Positions 1 to 5,144 of a DNA stretch of 6,350 nt are shown piece by piece. Source of the stretch: CAZSAL01 sp964604825 (GTDB lineage Bacteria; Elusimicrobiota; Elusimicrobia; 2-01-FULL-59-12). Each line of letters opens with the position of its first letter. The stretch's first letter is position 1. The notes beneath the pieces were generated by a model, which was not told the origin of the DNA, ran no database searches, and was given only the letters and a program-made list of their open reading frames with translations. The stretch lies in the NCBI GenBank assembly GCA_964604825.1, contig CAZSAL010000080.1, positions 1 to 6,350 on the forward strand, in the 5' to 3' direction. The translations under genes and the position numbers were made by a program.

Positions 1-2
1 CC

Positions 3-66
3 AGACCGTCGAGAGACAGGACGCCAGGGCCAAACCGTTAACCTCAAGACCGTCGAGAGACAGGAC
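3..66. repeat. Two copies of a 20-bp direct repeat upstream of the excisionase-like gene
   Basis: The 20-mer AGACCGTCGAGAGACAGGAC occurs exactly at 3-22 and again at 47-66, a period of 44 bp. The second copy ends four bases before the GAGGT ribosome site of the helix-turn-helix gene at 80. The intervening 24 bp contain a GTTAAC palindrome. Direct repeats in this position could be binding sites for a regulator or for the excisionase-like protein itself, or the remnant of a 44-bp duplication. The window begins just before the first copy, so further copies may lie upstream. The repeat is seen directly; its function is inference. Confidence 0.75.
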
Positions 67-79
67 AACGAGGTCTACT

Positions 80-289
80 ATGCAAAACACCGCCAAAGTT
101 TCACCCAGCAGTTCTCAGAAACGTCTTCTAACCATCAACGAAACAGTCTCGCAATTCGGGGGTTCGCCGTGGATGTGGCGCTCCTTGGTCTGGTCACGCC
201 AAATTCCGGAAACCCGAATCGGTCGTCTGCTTTTTCTTGATCGATCCGAGATCGAGGGGTTCATTTCACGCCGGACCCAAACGGCATGA
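80..289 (+). CDS. Excisionase/MerR-type helix-turn-helix DNA-binding protein (69 aa)
   Basis: This is a small DNA-binding protein of the excisionase-like HTH_17 type. Residues about 16-65 follow the family pattern: LLTINETVSQF (helix 1 and turn), a recognition-helix region near WMWRSLVWSRQIP, then the typical TRIGRLLFLDRSEIEGFI stretch with the conserved R-I-G-R and the D-R-S-E-I-E start of the last helix. The length is normal for such proteins. The ATG has a GAGGT ribosome site at 70-74 with 5-base spacing. The turn reads FGGSPWMWRSL rather than the usual LGVSRSTVYRLI, so the recognition helix is unusually aromatic. In phages such proteins act in excision (as Xis) or as transcription regulators, and the early position before replication genes suits either role. 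The fold call is fairly firm; which role applies cannot be told here. Confidence 0.8.
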   Translation: MQNTAKVSPSSSQKRLLTINETVSQFGGSPWMWRSLVWSRQIPETRIGRLLFLDRSEIEGFISRRTQTA

Positions 290-311
290 TCCAGGGAATG
301 GAGGCAGAGAC

Positions 312-461
312 ATGCGCGGATTGGTTCTGAAGATCGGGGAAACCGGGCAGATTGAGGAAAGTCGAGTAATGGCTGACAACCAAACGGATGAACAGATTGC
401 GGGGGCAGTCCTTGACCGAATCCTGGAACAAGAAAACTCGATTATGCCAGCAGTCAAATAG
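312..461 (+). CDS. Small hypothetical protein (49 aa)
   Basis: The ATG at 312 follows a perfect GGAGG at 300-304 with 7-base spacing. This is why it is preferred over the ATG at 237, which lies inside the preceding gene and lacks a comparable site. The product begins MRGLVLKIGETGQIEESR and has an acidic, probably helical second half (DEQIAGAVLDRILEQE). I do not recognise it. An internal ATG at 369 would give a 30-residue form but has no good ribosome site. It lies 22 bases after the excisionase-like gene and 11 bases before the next small gene, so it is probably co-transcribed with both. The ribosome site and compact spacing are the main support; function is unknown. Confidence 0.6.
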   Translation: MRGLVLKIGETGQIEESRVMADNQTDEQIAGAVLDRILEQENSIMPAVK

Positions 462-472
462 GGGGTGGGGGC

Positions 473-580
473 ATGAAATCGATATTCAAACACCTTCTAA
501 TGACAGCCTCCTGTCACGGCTTTATTTGTGCCCGCCGCGTGCAGTGGATCTTTAATGTCCTCGGGCTCAGGAGTGCTTAA
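473..580 (+). CDS. Short basic/hydrophobic phage protein (35 aa)
   Basis: The ATG at 473 is preceded by a very G-rich ribosome site (AGGGGGTGGGGG, 460-471). The ORF is 35 codons long and ends at TAA 578-580, one base before the ATG of the replication gene at 582, an arrangement that suggests translational coupling. The product is amphipathic: a hydrophobic N-terminal half (HLLMTASCHGFICA), then RRVQWIFNVLGL with basic and aromatic residues. Short genes with this general shape are frequent in front of replication genes in phages, but I cannot name a family with certainty. It has two cysteines and no charged cluster typical of DNA binding. The start and coupling are seen; the function is unknown. 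Confidence 0.55.
   Translation: MKSIFKHLLMTASCHGFICARRVQWIFNVLGLRSA
569..573 (+). promoter_or_regulatory. Ribosome binding site fixing the replication-gene start at 582
   Basis: AGGAG sits 8 bases before the ATG at 582. The longer reading from a GTG at 528 has no such site and would overlap the 35-residue gene at 473-580 almost entirely. This decides the start of the O-like gene. Confidence 0.7.
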
Positions 581-581
581 T

Positions 582-1340
582 ATGGCCTCCTCGCAGGTCG
601 AGACTCAATACACCAAAATTTCAAATGAACTTCTGGAGGCCTTCGTGCGCACCAGGTTTGCAGGGCAAGAATATCAGGTAATTTTGGCTGTGGTTAGGCT
701 CACCTGTGGGTACCACAAGGACGTTGACGAGATATCCCACGGACAAATCTCAAAAATCACATCGATTCCCAGAGTCAAAGTTGCGAGGCTTATTAAGAGT
801 CTCGTATCTAAAAAGATCCTGACTGCTACCCAAAATGGGGATAGGAAACCTTTAACTATAGGAATTAACGAGCAATATGCTGCGTGGACCCCTATCCCCA
901 AAAAAGGGTATATCCCCCAAAATGGGAGCAAACCTATCCCCCAAAATGGGAGCAAACCTATCCCCCAAAATGGTACACACCAAATAAAGAAAGAAAAGAA
1001 AGAAATACCGGATAATTTTCTCGCCTTCAGTAAGAGGTTTCTAAAGTATCAGCAAAGTCAATTTCCTAAAGTCATAAAATCAATCACCGAGCGAACGATA
1101 ATACAAGGCGCGAGCGTCTTGCAGGAACTTGTCCGCATCGACGGGCATGATTTCGAAAACGAGATATGTCCGGCCATTCGTTGGGCCGTGCAAGACAGCT
1201 TCTGGGGGGACAAACTACTTTCCCTCGCAACGCTCCGCGATCGGAAAAAAAGTGGAGACCTCACGAAGTTTCAGAAAATACTATCTGCATGTCCCCCTGC
1301 CAGACCAACCCAAAACGCTTCTTGGGAGGCAGCATACTGA
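582..1340 (+). CDS. Lambda O-like phage replication initiation protein (252 aa)
   Basis: This is a probable origin-binding replication initiator. Residues about 9-82 match the N-terminal domain of phage replication protein O (Phage_rep_O): YTKISNELLEAFV, then EYQVILAVVRLTCGYHK (the family's R-x-T-x-G-x-x-K element), then a winged helix-turn-helix DEISHGQISKITSIPRVKVARLIKSL. The middle (residues about 104-132) is a low-complexity linker in which IPQNGSKP repeats. It is encoded by the iteron array described separately, as in lambda, where the origin lies within gene O. The C-terminal part (about 145-235) ends with AIRWAVQDSFWGDKLLSLATLRDR, a helical stretch common in phage initiators and helicase-partner proteins. 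The start at 582 is set by AGGAG at 569-573. Its stop overlaps the primase-helicase start, implying coupled synthesis. The O-like N-terminus is a firm call; helicase recruitment is inferred. Confidence 0.85.
   Translation: MASSQVETQYTKISNELLEAFVRTRFAGQEYQVILAVVRLTCGYHKDVDEISHGQISKITSIPRVKVARLIKSLVSKKILTATQNGDRKPLTIGINEQYAAWTPIPKKGYIPQNGSKPIPQNGSKPIPQNGTHQIKKEKKEIPDNFLAFSKRFLKYQQSQFPKVIKSITERTIIQGASVLQELVRIDGHDFENEICPAIRWAVQDSFWGDKLLSLATLRDRKKSGDLTKFQKILSACPPARPTQNASWEAAY
893..973 (+). repeat. Iteron array inside the O-like gene (four repeats)
   Basis: Four related units begin at 893, 911, 935 and 959. The last three share the core TATCCCCCAAAATGG. Units two and three are identical over 24 bp (911-934 and 935-958), while the fourth breaks after TGG. 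The first is degenerate (TATCCCCAAAAAAGGG), with only 18 bp to the next. Each unit is an imperfect inverted repeat with C-runs and G-runs around an A-rich centre. In overall form this resembles the lambda O-binding iterons (C-rich arm, CAAAA centre, G-rich arm). It encodes the IPQNGSKP repeats of the protein. The repeats are seen; binding by the encoded protein is inferred. Confidence 0.85.
893..1020 (+). other. Predicted replication origin (iterons plus A/G-rich unwinding tract)
   Basis: Directly after the iteron array comes a strongly A-rich, purine-biased tract at 982-1005 (one pyrimidine in 24 bases), then a further A/T stretch to 1020 (GATAATTTTC). In lambda, four iterons inside gene O are followed by an A/T-rich, strand-asymmetric tract where the duplex opens; order and orientation here are the same. 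The encoded initiator is the gene containing the array, and a primase-helicase follows immediately. No experimental origin can be shown from sequence, but the coincidence of iterons, adjacent A/T tract and O-like gene is strong. Confidence 0.7.
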
Positions 1341-3088
1341 TGAAAACTTTCCAAGAATACGGCATATTTGTTCCATCGACCGCTTCAGGTGAAATCCGGG
1401 TCAAGTGCCCTCGATGTACGCCGGGCCGCAAGCACAAAAACGAAAAAGACCTTTGTGTCAATATCGAGAAGGGAACTGGATTTTGTCAGCATTGCGGTTG
1501 GTCCTTCACGCTTCAAGAGAAAGAACAGGCGTCGAAGTCCTATGCTAAACCCGCCTTTATCTACATCGATCTGCCCGAGAAGATTCTGACCTACCTCCAG
1601 GGCCGGGGGCTCACTCAAAATACGCTTTCCGAAAATAAGGTAACGGCCGGTAAAGTTGGAAACGCCGATGCCGTAAAGTTTCCCTACTTCAAGTATGGCG
1701 AGTGCGTGAACGTCAAATATAGGACGCTTGATAAGAGATTTTGCCAGGAAAAAAACGCGGAGCCCTGTCTATATCGCTTCGACGCAATTGAGCAATGCGA
1801 GGAGCTGATAATCACAGAGGGAGAATTTGACGCCCTTTCCTTCTGTGAGGCCGGACAGTGTAACGCAACTTCGGTTCCAAATGGTGCGCCGGCACCAAAT
1901 GCAAAGAATTACACCAAGGAGTTCGCCTATCTCGAATCGGCACAGCATATTTTTGAAAATTGCCGGAAAGTGTTTCTTGCTGTCGATAATGACGCGGCCG
2001 GAAAACTGCTTGAACAAGAGCTTGCGCGCCGGATCGGCGTGGAGAAGTGCTACCGGGTCCAATTTCCTGCCGGATGTAAAGACGCTAACGATGTACTCGT
2101 GAAGTTCGGCAGGGAGATACTTAAAGACTGCATCGCGAAAGCAGAGCCCTACCCCGTCGATGGCATATTCATGCCCTCCCAGATTGAAGATTTAATTCTA
2201 CATCTCTACGATTGCGGGCAACAATCAGGAGTATCCACGGGATGGCCTAACCTCGACCCCTTTTATACCGTCAAAACAGGGCAGATGAGCATCGTCACGG
2301 GGATCCCGGGATCTGGAAAAACCGAGTGGCTCGATGCGTTGCTGGTGAATTTGGCAGTTACCCATGGTTGGAGTTTCGCGCTTTTCTCTCCGGAGAATTG
2401 GCCTATTGAGCGGCACGCGCAAAGCCTGATCGAAAAATTGTACAAAATGCCATTTCACGCCACCCGCGGAGCCAAGGCAATCAACCGAGAAGGCATCGAG
2501 GAAGCTATTGGTGAAATCAACGGTCGATTCTTTTTCATCATGCCACCCGAAGATGAAATGACAATCGACGCCATTTTAGACAAAGCCAGGGTGACGATCT
2601 TCCGTTATGGGATAAAGGGCCTGGTGATAGACCCCTGGAATGAAATAGACCACAGATATGGCAATCTCAGCGAGACACAGTACATCTCGGAAGCACTTGG
2701 GAAGATCCGCAGATTTGCCAGGCGCAATGACATACACATCTGGATCGTAGCACATCCCCAGAAGCTCTTAAAAGACAAGGACAGCGGGAAATATAAGCCA
2801 CCGACGATGTACGAAATATCCGGAGGCGCCCATTGGCGAAATAAGGCGGACATTGGTCTTTGTGTCCACCGTCCCGACATGAACAGCGACATTACTGAGC
2901 TTTATGTTCAGAAAATAAGATTCAGAGAAGTGGGGAAACTGGGTGCCGTGAAATTCAAATATGCTCGCGCGACCGGTAACTATATCGATAACGGAGAATT
3001 AGGCGGCAAAGCGGCAAAAGGCGACTCGGTTGCCGAAGGGTATAAAAGGTTGCCGTACAAAGATGAAGAAGAAGAATTAGTGTTTTAG
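1340..3088 (+). CDS. T7 gp4/Twinkle-like primase-helicase (582 aa)
   Basis: This bifunctional replication protein is predicted to make RNA primers and to unwind DNA 5'-3' as a ring. Domains in order: a zinc-binding motif with C23-x2-C26 and C49-x2-C52; a TOPRIM primase core with the glutamate motif ITEGEFDALS (157-167, E160) and the AVDNDAAG acidic motif (214-221, D216 and D218); and a RecA-fold helicase with Walker A GIPGSGKTE (321-329, K327, T328), Walker B GLVIDPWNE (427-435, D431) and motif IWIVAHPQK (467-475, H472). The tail from about 550 is low-complexity and acidic (KDEEEE). Length is near that of T7 gp4 (566 residues). The ATG at 1340 overlaps the previous stop as TGATG, with GGGAGG at 1324-1329. 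Upstream in-frame codons back to 1166 lie inside the O-like gene and are rejected. All key catalytic residues appear present. Confidence 0.93.
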   Translation: MKTFQEYGIFVPSTASGEIRVKCPRCTPGRKHKNEKDLCVNIEKGTGFCQHCGWSFTLQEKEQASKSYAKPAFIYIDLPEKILTYLQGRGLTQNTLSENKVTAGKVGNADAVKFPYFKYGECVNVKYRTLDKRFCQEKNAEPCLYRFDAIEQCEELIITEGEFDALSFCEAGQCNATSVPNGAPAPNAKNYTKEFAYLESAQHIFENCRKVFLAVDNDAAGKLLEQELARRIGVEKCYRVQFPAGCKDANDVLVKFGREILKDCIAKAEPYPVDGIFMPSQIEDLILHLYDCGQQSGVSTGWPNLDPFYTVKTGQMSIVTGIPGSGKTEWLDALLVNLAVTHGWSFALFSPENWPIERHAQSLIEKLYKMPFHATRGAKAINREGIEEAIGEINGRFFFIMPPEDEMTIDAILDKARVTIFRYGIKGLVIDPWNEIDHRYGNLSETQYISEALGKIRRFARRNDIHIWIVAHPQKLLKDKDSGKYKPPTMYEISGGAHWRNKADIGLCVHRPDMNSDITELYVQKIRFREVGKLGAVKFKYARATGNYIDNGELGGKAAKGDSVAEGYKRLPYKDEEEELVF

Positions 3089-3096
3089 GAGCCGGA

Positions 3097-3207
3097 ATGG
3101 TCCCATTGCAAGTTACTGGAAACATGAGAAGAAAGATTTTTCCGATTCCATTACGCGCGCGCGAAGTGATGTTAGAAAAAGTTAGATATCGAGAGGGAGG
3201 CAATTAG
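3097..3207 (+). CDS. Small basic hypothetical protein (36 aa)
   Basis: The ATG at 3097 follows AGGAG at 3087-3091, which overlaps the primase-helicase stop. The ORF runs to TAG 3205-3207, and the next gene's TTG start begins on the very next base. The product is basic: MRRKIFPIPLRAREVML in the middle, then EKVRYREGG. I do not recognise it. Support comes from its ribosome site, its tight fit between two genes and the fact that it fills the whole gap. A non-coding spacer that happens to stay open for 37 codons cannot be excluded. Confidence 0.5.
   Translation: MVPLQVTGNMRRKIFPIPLRAREVMLEKVRYREGGN
3195..3200 (+). promoter_or_regulatory. Ribosome binding site supporting a TTG start at 3208
   Basis: GGGAGG lies 7 bases before TTG 3208-3210, which itself abuts the TAG of the upstream small gene. 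The first in-frame ATG, at 3250, has a GGAG only 3 bases away, too close for normal use. The site therefore favours the TTG. Confidence 0.6.
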
Positions 3208-3516
3208 TTGAAAGTTAGGAGAATCAACAACAACTTCTGGCAGGAGCGAATGCAGGTAGTACCGCCTCCTAAACTGGTGGCCGAACCAACATTCCTAACG
3301 GTGCCGGCCGAAGAAAAGACGAGTGTGGGCCCGGCCGAAGAGCTCGAAATGCAGCAAGTTGAGCATGCCGAACGCCTCCGGAACTTGCCTATGACCGGCG
3401 CTGGCCGGGGCGCTGTCTATTGGATACCTCGTGTTATTGCCGACAAAATGCTCCGCGCTGAATCGGCTGAGAGCGCAAGAAAGAAAGAAGCTTACGATCC
3501 CTTGAATCATTGGTAG
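3208..3516 (+). CDS. Hypothetical protein (102 aa), TTG start
   Basis: I do not recognise this gene. The TTG start is chosen because GGGAGG at 3195-3200 is well placed and the stop of the preceding ORF is immediately adjacent; starting at ATG 3250 would give 88 residues. The sequence has a basic N-terminus (MKVRRINNNFWQERM), a proline/valine-rich middle, and an alanine/glutamate-rich helical second half (AEELEMQQVEHAERL, then ADKMLRAESAESARKKEA). It contains no cysteine, no membrane segment and no clear enzyme motif. A weak terminator-like hairpin follows its stop, so it may end the replication transcript. Coding is likely; function is unknown. Confidence 0.7.
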   Translation: MKVRRINNNFWQERMQVVPPPKLVAEPTFLTVPAEEKTSVGPAEELEMQQVEHAERLRNLPMTGAGRGAVYWIPRVIADKMLRAESAESARKKEAYDPLNHW

Positions 3517-3527
3517 AGGCACTATCG

Positions 3528-3555
3528 CGGCCGAGCACAGGGCCGGTCTTGTTTT
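3528..3555 (+). terminator. Weak terminator-like hairpin between 102-aa and HTH genes
   Basis: CGGCC (3528-3532) can pair with GGCCG (3541-3545) around an 8-base loop, followed by CTTGTTTT at 3548-3555. The stem is only five base pairs and the T-run is interrupted by a G, so termination, if any, is likely partial. It sits in the 69-base gap that separates the replication block from the next gene. Confidence 0.3.
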
Positions 3556-3585
3556 GATAAGCAAACCCGAAAGGAGTTTCCAAAA

Positions 3586-4545
3586 ATGCCAGCAAGACTC
3601 ATTAACGATACTGAACTGTCGCAGCTCATAGCCGATGGAAAAACCCCATCAGAAGCTGCAAAGGAACTGGGGGTCACCCGCTCGTGTGTTTCCAAAGCCC
3701 TAAAGCGCCTGTCTGCCCGGAATACGGAACCGGCTTTAACGGATGCCGTGGCGGGTGTCAACGTTGAACCCGTCGATGAACGTATCTTTGCAATGCACCA
3801 CTACCTTAGTGGGCCGCCAGCAGAAGTGTCACCGGGCGGTAAAGGCATCGAGACAGCCGTCACAACGGATGGACCGCCTGTTTCAACCCAAACCGTCGCG
3901 CAGCTCACCCAAACCGTCGCGCAGCTCCTGGAAGAATTCCGGGTTTTCCAACATGAGGCGGACAAAAGCTTTTTGCCTCCACAAGAAGTTGAGGCAGAGC
4001 TGGCAAAAAAGGAGCACGAATTATCAGATTTTAACGTTGCATATGCTTTGGCACGGGTCTCCAACAATTTGGAGGTTATGGAGCTGGTTAAAAAGAAAAT
4101 CACGGCACTGGAAACCGACATTAAAGACTTGCGTAGGGTGGTAGAGGTCTACGGGAATAGCAGCTTAAGTGAACTCGTTGAGATCGTGGAAAGCTCAACC
4201 AGCCCAAACCTCTTCGACATTGCCCAAAGTCTGCAAGGCAAAGCTTTAGCGTTGGGACTTCGGTGCACCCAAGAACGCGAGCGGCTTTTATCCGAGGAGA
4301 TCTCCGAATTGCGCACACGCTTGCTTGATGCACTAGCCCGCTTTGGGCAACTTGAGCGAGATTCGGGGGCCTGTGGTGTCATAATTCAACGGATAAAGAG
4401 GTTTATTTCACGGAAAGACAGGGTCAGCGTTAGCCAGTTCCTTACGCCCGGCTCCTGTTTGGATATCGAGCAGTTAATTACCGAGGATCACTTGCGGAAA
4501 GCGCGCGGTAACATGGTGGAATGGACTAGCATTTTCAATATGTAA
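3586..4545 (+). CDS. Helix-turn-helix protein with long coiled coils (319 aa)
   Basis: This is a DNA-binding protein of unknown role. Residues about 8-43 form a clear helix-turn-helix: ELSQLIADGKTPSEAAKELGV, then TRSCVSKALKRL as the recognition helix, of the kind seen in resolvase/transposase-type HTH domains. A glycine/proline-rich linker (about 75-98) leads to helical regions rich in heptad patterns: about 101-122, 131-190 (with KKKITALETDIKDLRRVVEVYG) and 220-258. The tail (about 262-319) is basic (IQRIKRFISRKDR) and then mixed. An exact duplication adds one heptad at 101-114. The start has AAAGGAG at 3570-3576. HTH plus coiled coil is also the build of phage small terminases and of KfrA-like proteins, but no large terminase follows and the length exceeds most small terminases. 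The HTH is firm; the role is open. Confidence 0.75.
   Translation: MPARLINDTELSQLIADGKTPSEAAKELGVTRSCVSKALKRLSARNTEPALTDAVAGVNVEPVDERIFAMHHYLSGPPAEVSPGGKGIETAVTTDGPPVSTQTVAQLTQTVAQLLEEFRVFQHEADKSFLPPQEVEAELAKKEHELSDFNVAYALARVSNNLEVMELVKKKITALETDIKDLRRVVEVYGNSSLSELVEIVESSTSPNLFDIAQSLQGKALALGLRCTQERERLLSEEISELRTRLLDALARFGQLERDSGACGVIIQRIKRFISRKDRVSVSQFLTPGSCLDIEQLITEDHLRKARGNMVEWTSIFNM
3886..3927 (+). repeat. Exact 21-bp tandem duplication within the HTH coiled-coil gene
   Basis: The unit at 3886-3906 is repeated without change at 3907-3927, encoding TQTVAQL twice (residues 101-114). Seven residues are exactly one coiled-coil heptad, so the addition lengthens the helix without changing register. 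Identical codons in both units indicate a recent event. Confidence 0.9.
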
Positions 4546-4561
4546 GAAGGCCGGGTGGTAC

Positions 4562-4735
4562 ATGAGTGGCAGAAGAGCGACAAGGGGCGAACTGTTAAAC
4601 CAGGTGCACCGGGCAAGAGAGAATTACTTCAAGGCTCTCGCCCGGCTCCTGGATTTTTGTGCGGATTTCGATCCGGACCGGCCGGAAACTGACCCGGTGG
4701 TTGATGACGGCTCGAAATTCACAAACAATCATTAA
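4562..4735 (+). CDS. Small hypothetical protein (57 aa)
   Basis: The ATG at 4562 lies 16 bases after the HTH gene stop. Possible ribosome sites are GAAGG at 4546-4550 (11-base spacing) and GGGTGG at 4553-4558 (3-base spacing), so initiation is less well supported than for its neighbours. The first half is basic and probably helical (RRATRGELLNQVHRARENYFKALARLLDF); the second is acidic and probably disordered (DFDPDRPETDPVVDDG). I do not recognise a family. The ORF fills most of the gap before the next gene, which supports its being real. Confidence 0.55.
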   Translation: MSGRRATRGELLNQVHRARENYFKALARLLDFCADFDPDRPETDPVVDDGSKFTNNH

Positions 4736-4764
4736 AACCAGTTTCCACAAAGACGAAAGGATTA

Positions 4765-5040
4765 ATGGAAATGTCCGAGTTAACAGACCAAATAGACGCC
4801 CTCCAGGTGCAGCAGCAGGAAGTTTTGGCGACGCTACTCGCAGCTCGCACGGCATATCTTACGCTGGTTTCTGATTTCCTCAGTTACTACCTCGTCTTTG
4901 AAGAATTAAAGGCGCAGTTACCACTCGATCAGAGAGTTTCATATTCAATGTGGCCGCCTTCTTATTCGCAGCTTGAAGTCGGGGCCGCCGAAATTGAAAA
5001 GCTGGCCGGCGCTCTGTACGTGACTTGTATTATGGCCTGA
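4765..5040 (+). CDS. Small helical hypothetical protein (91 aa)
   Basis: I do not recognise this gene. Residues about 3-55 look like two helices: SELTDQIDALQVQQQEVLATLLAA with heptad spacing, then an aromatic stretch (YLTLVSDFLSYYLVFEELKA). The rest includes MWPPSYSQLEVGAAEIEKLAG, another short helix. There is no obvious signal peptide or membrane helix. The ribosome site GAAAGG (4755-4760) is 4 bases from ATG 4765 but 10 bases from the in-frame ATG 4771, so the product may start at the latter and be 89 residues. It follows the 57-residue gene by 29 bases and is likely in the same transcript. Confidence 0.65.
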   Translation: MEMSELTDQIDALQVQQQEVLATLLAARTAYLTLVSDFLSYYLVFEELKAQLPLDQRVSYSMWPPSYSQLEVGAAEIEKLAGALYVTCIMA

Positions 5041-5066
5041 CGGTAAACCATAAGGAAGGAACAAAA

Positions 5067-5132
5067 TTGGAACTCGAAGAAAAGCAAAAGGAAACTTTCG
5101 CAGTCCCCGACGCTGTCACCTGTGGCTATTAA
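5067..5132 (+). CDS. Possible micro-protein (21 aa), TTG start
   Basis: TTG at 5067 follows AAGGAAGGA (5052-5060) with 6-base spacing, as good a ribosome site as most in the window. The ORF reads 21 codons, mostly charged at first (MELEEKQKETFAVPDAV), to TAA 5130-5132. It occupies the 120-base gap between the 91-residue gene and the duplicated gene. At this length an ORF alone is weak evidence; the ribosome site is the only real support. Confidence 0.35.
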   Translation: MELEEKQKETFAVPDAVTCGY

Positions 5133-5144
5133 AGAAGAGCCCTT

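Noticed and set aside
3..66. CRISPR array
   Set aside because: Only two repeats of 20 bp with a 24-bp gap, directly before a ribosome site, and no cas genes.
312..461. CsrA-like protein, from the MRGLVLKIGETGQI N-terminus
   Set aside because: The superficial likeness to the CsrA start does not continue; the rest is an acidic helix without CsrA strand pattern.
528..581. GTG start 18 codons upstream for the O-like gene
   Set aside because: No ribosome site, sequence unlike the family, and it overlaps the 35-residue ORF; ATG 582 with AGGAG is better.
1166..1339. Upstream extension of the primase-helicase frame
   Set aside because: It lies wholly inside the O-like gene, lacks primase-like sequence, and the ATG at 1340 has GGGAGG and the TGATG overlap.
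3586..4545. Small terminase subunit
   Set aside because: HTH plus coiled coil fits, but the protein is long for the family and no large terminase follows within the window; left as unknown role.
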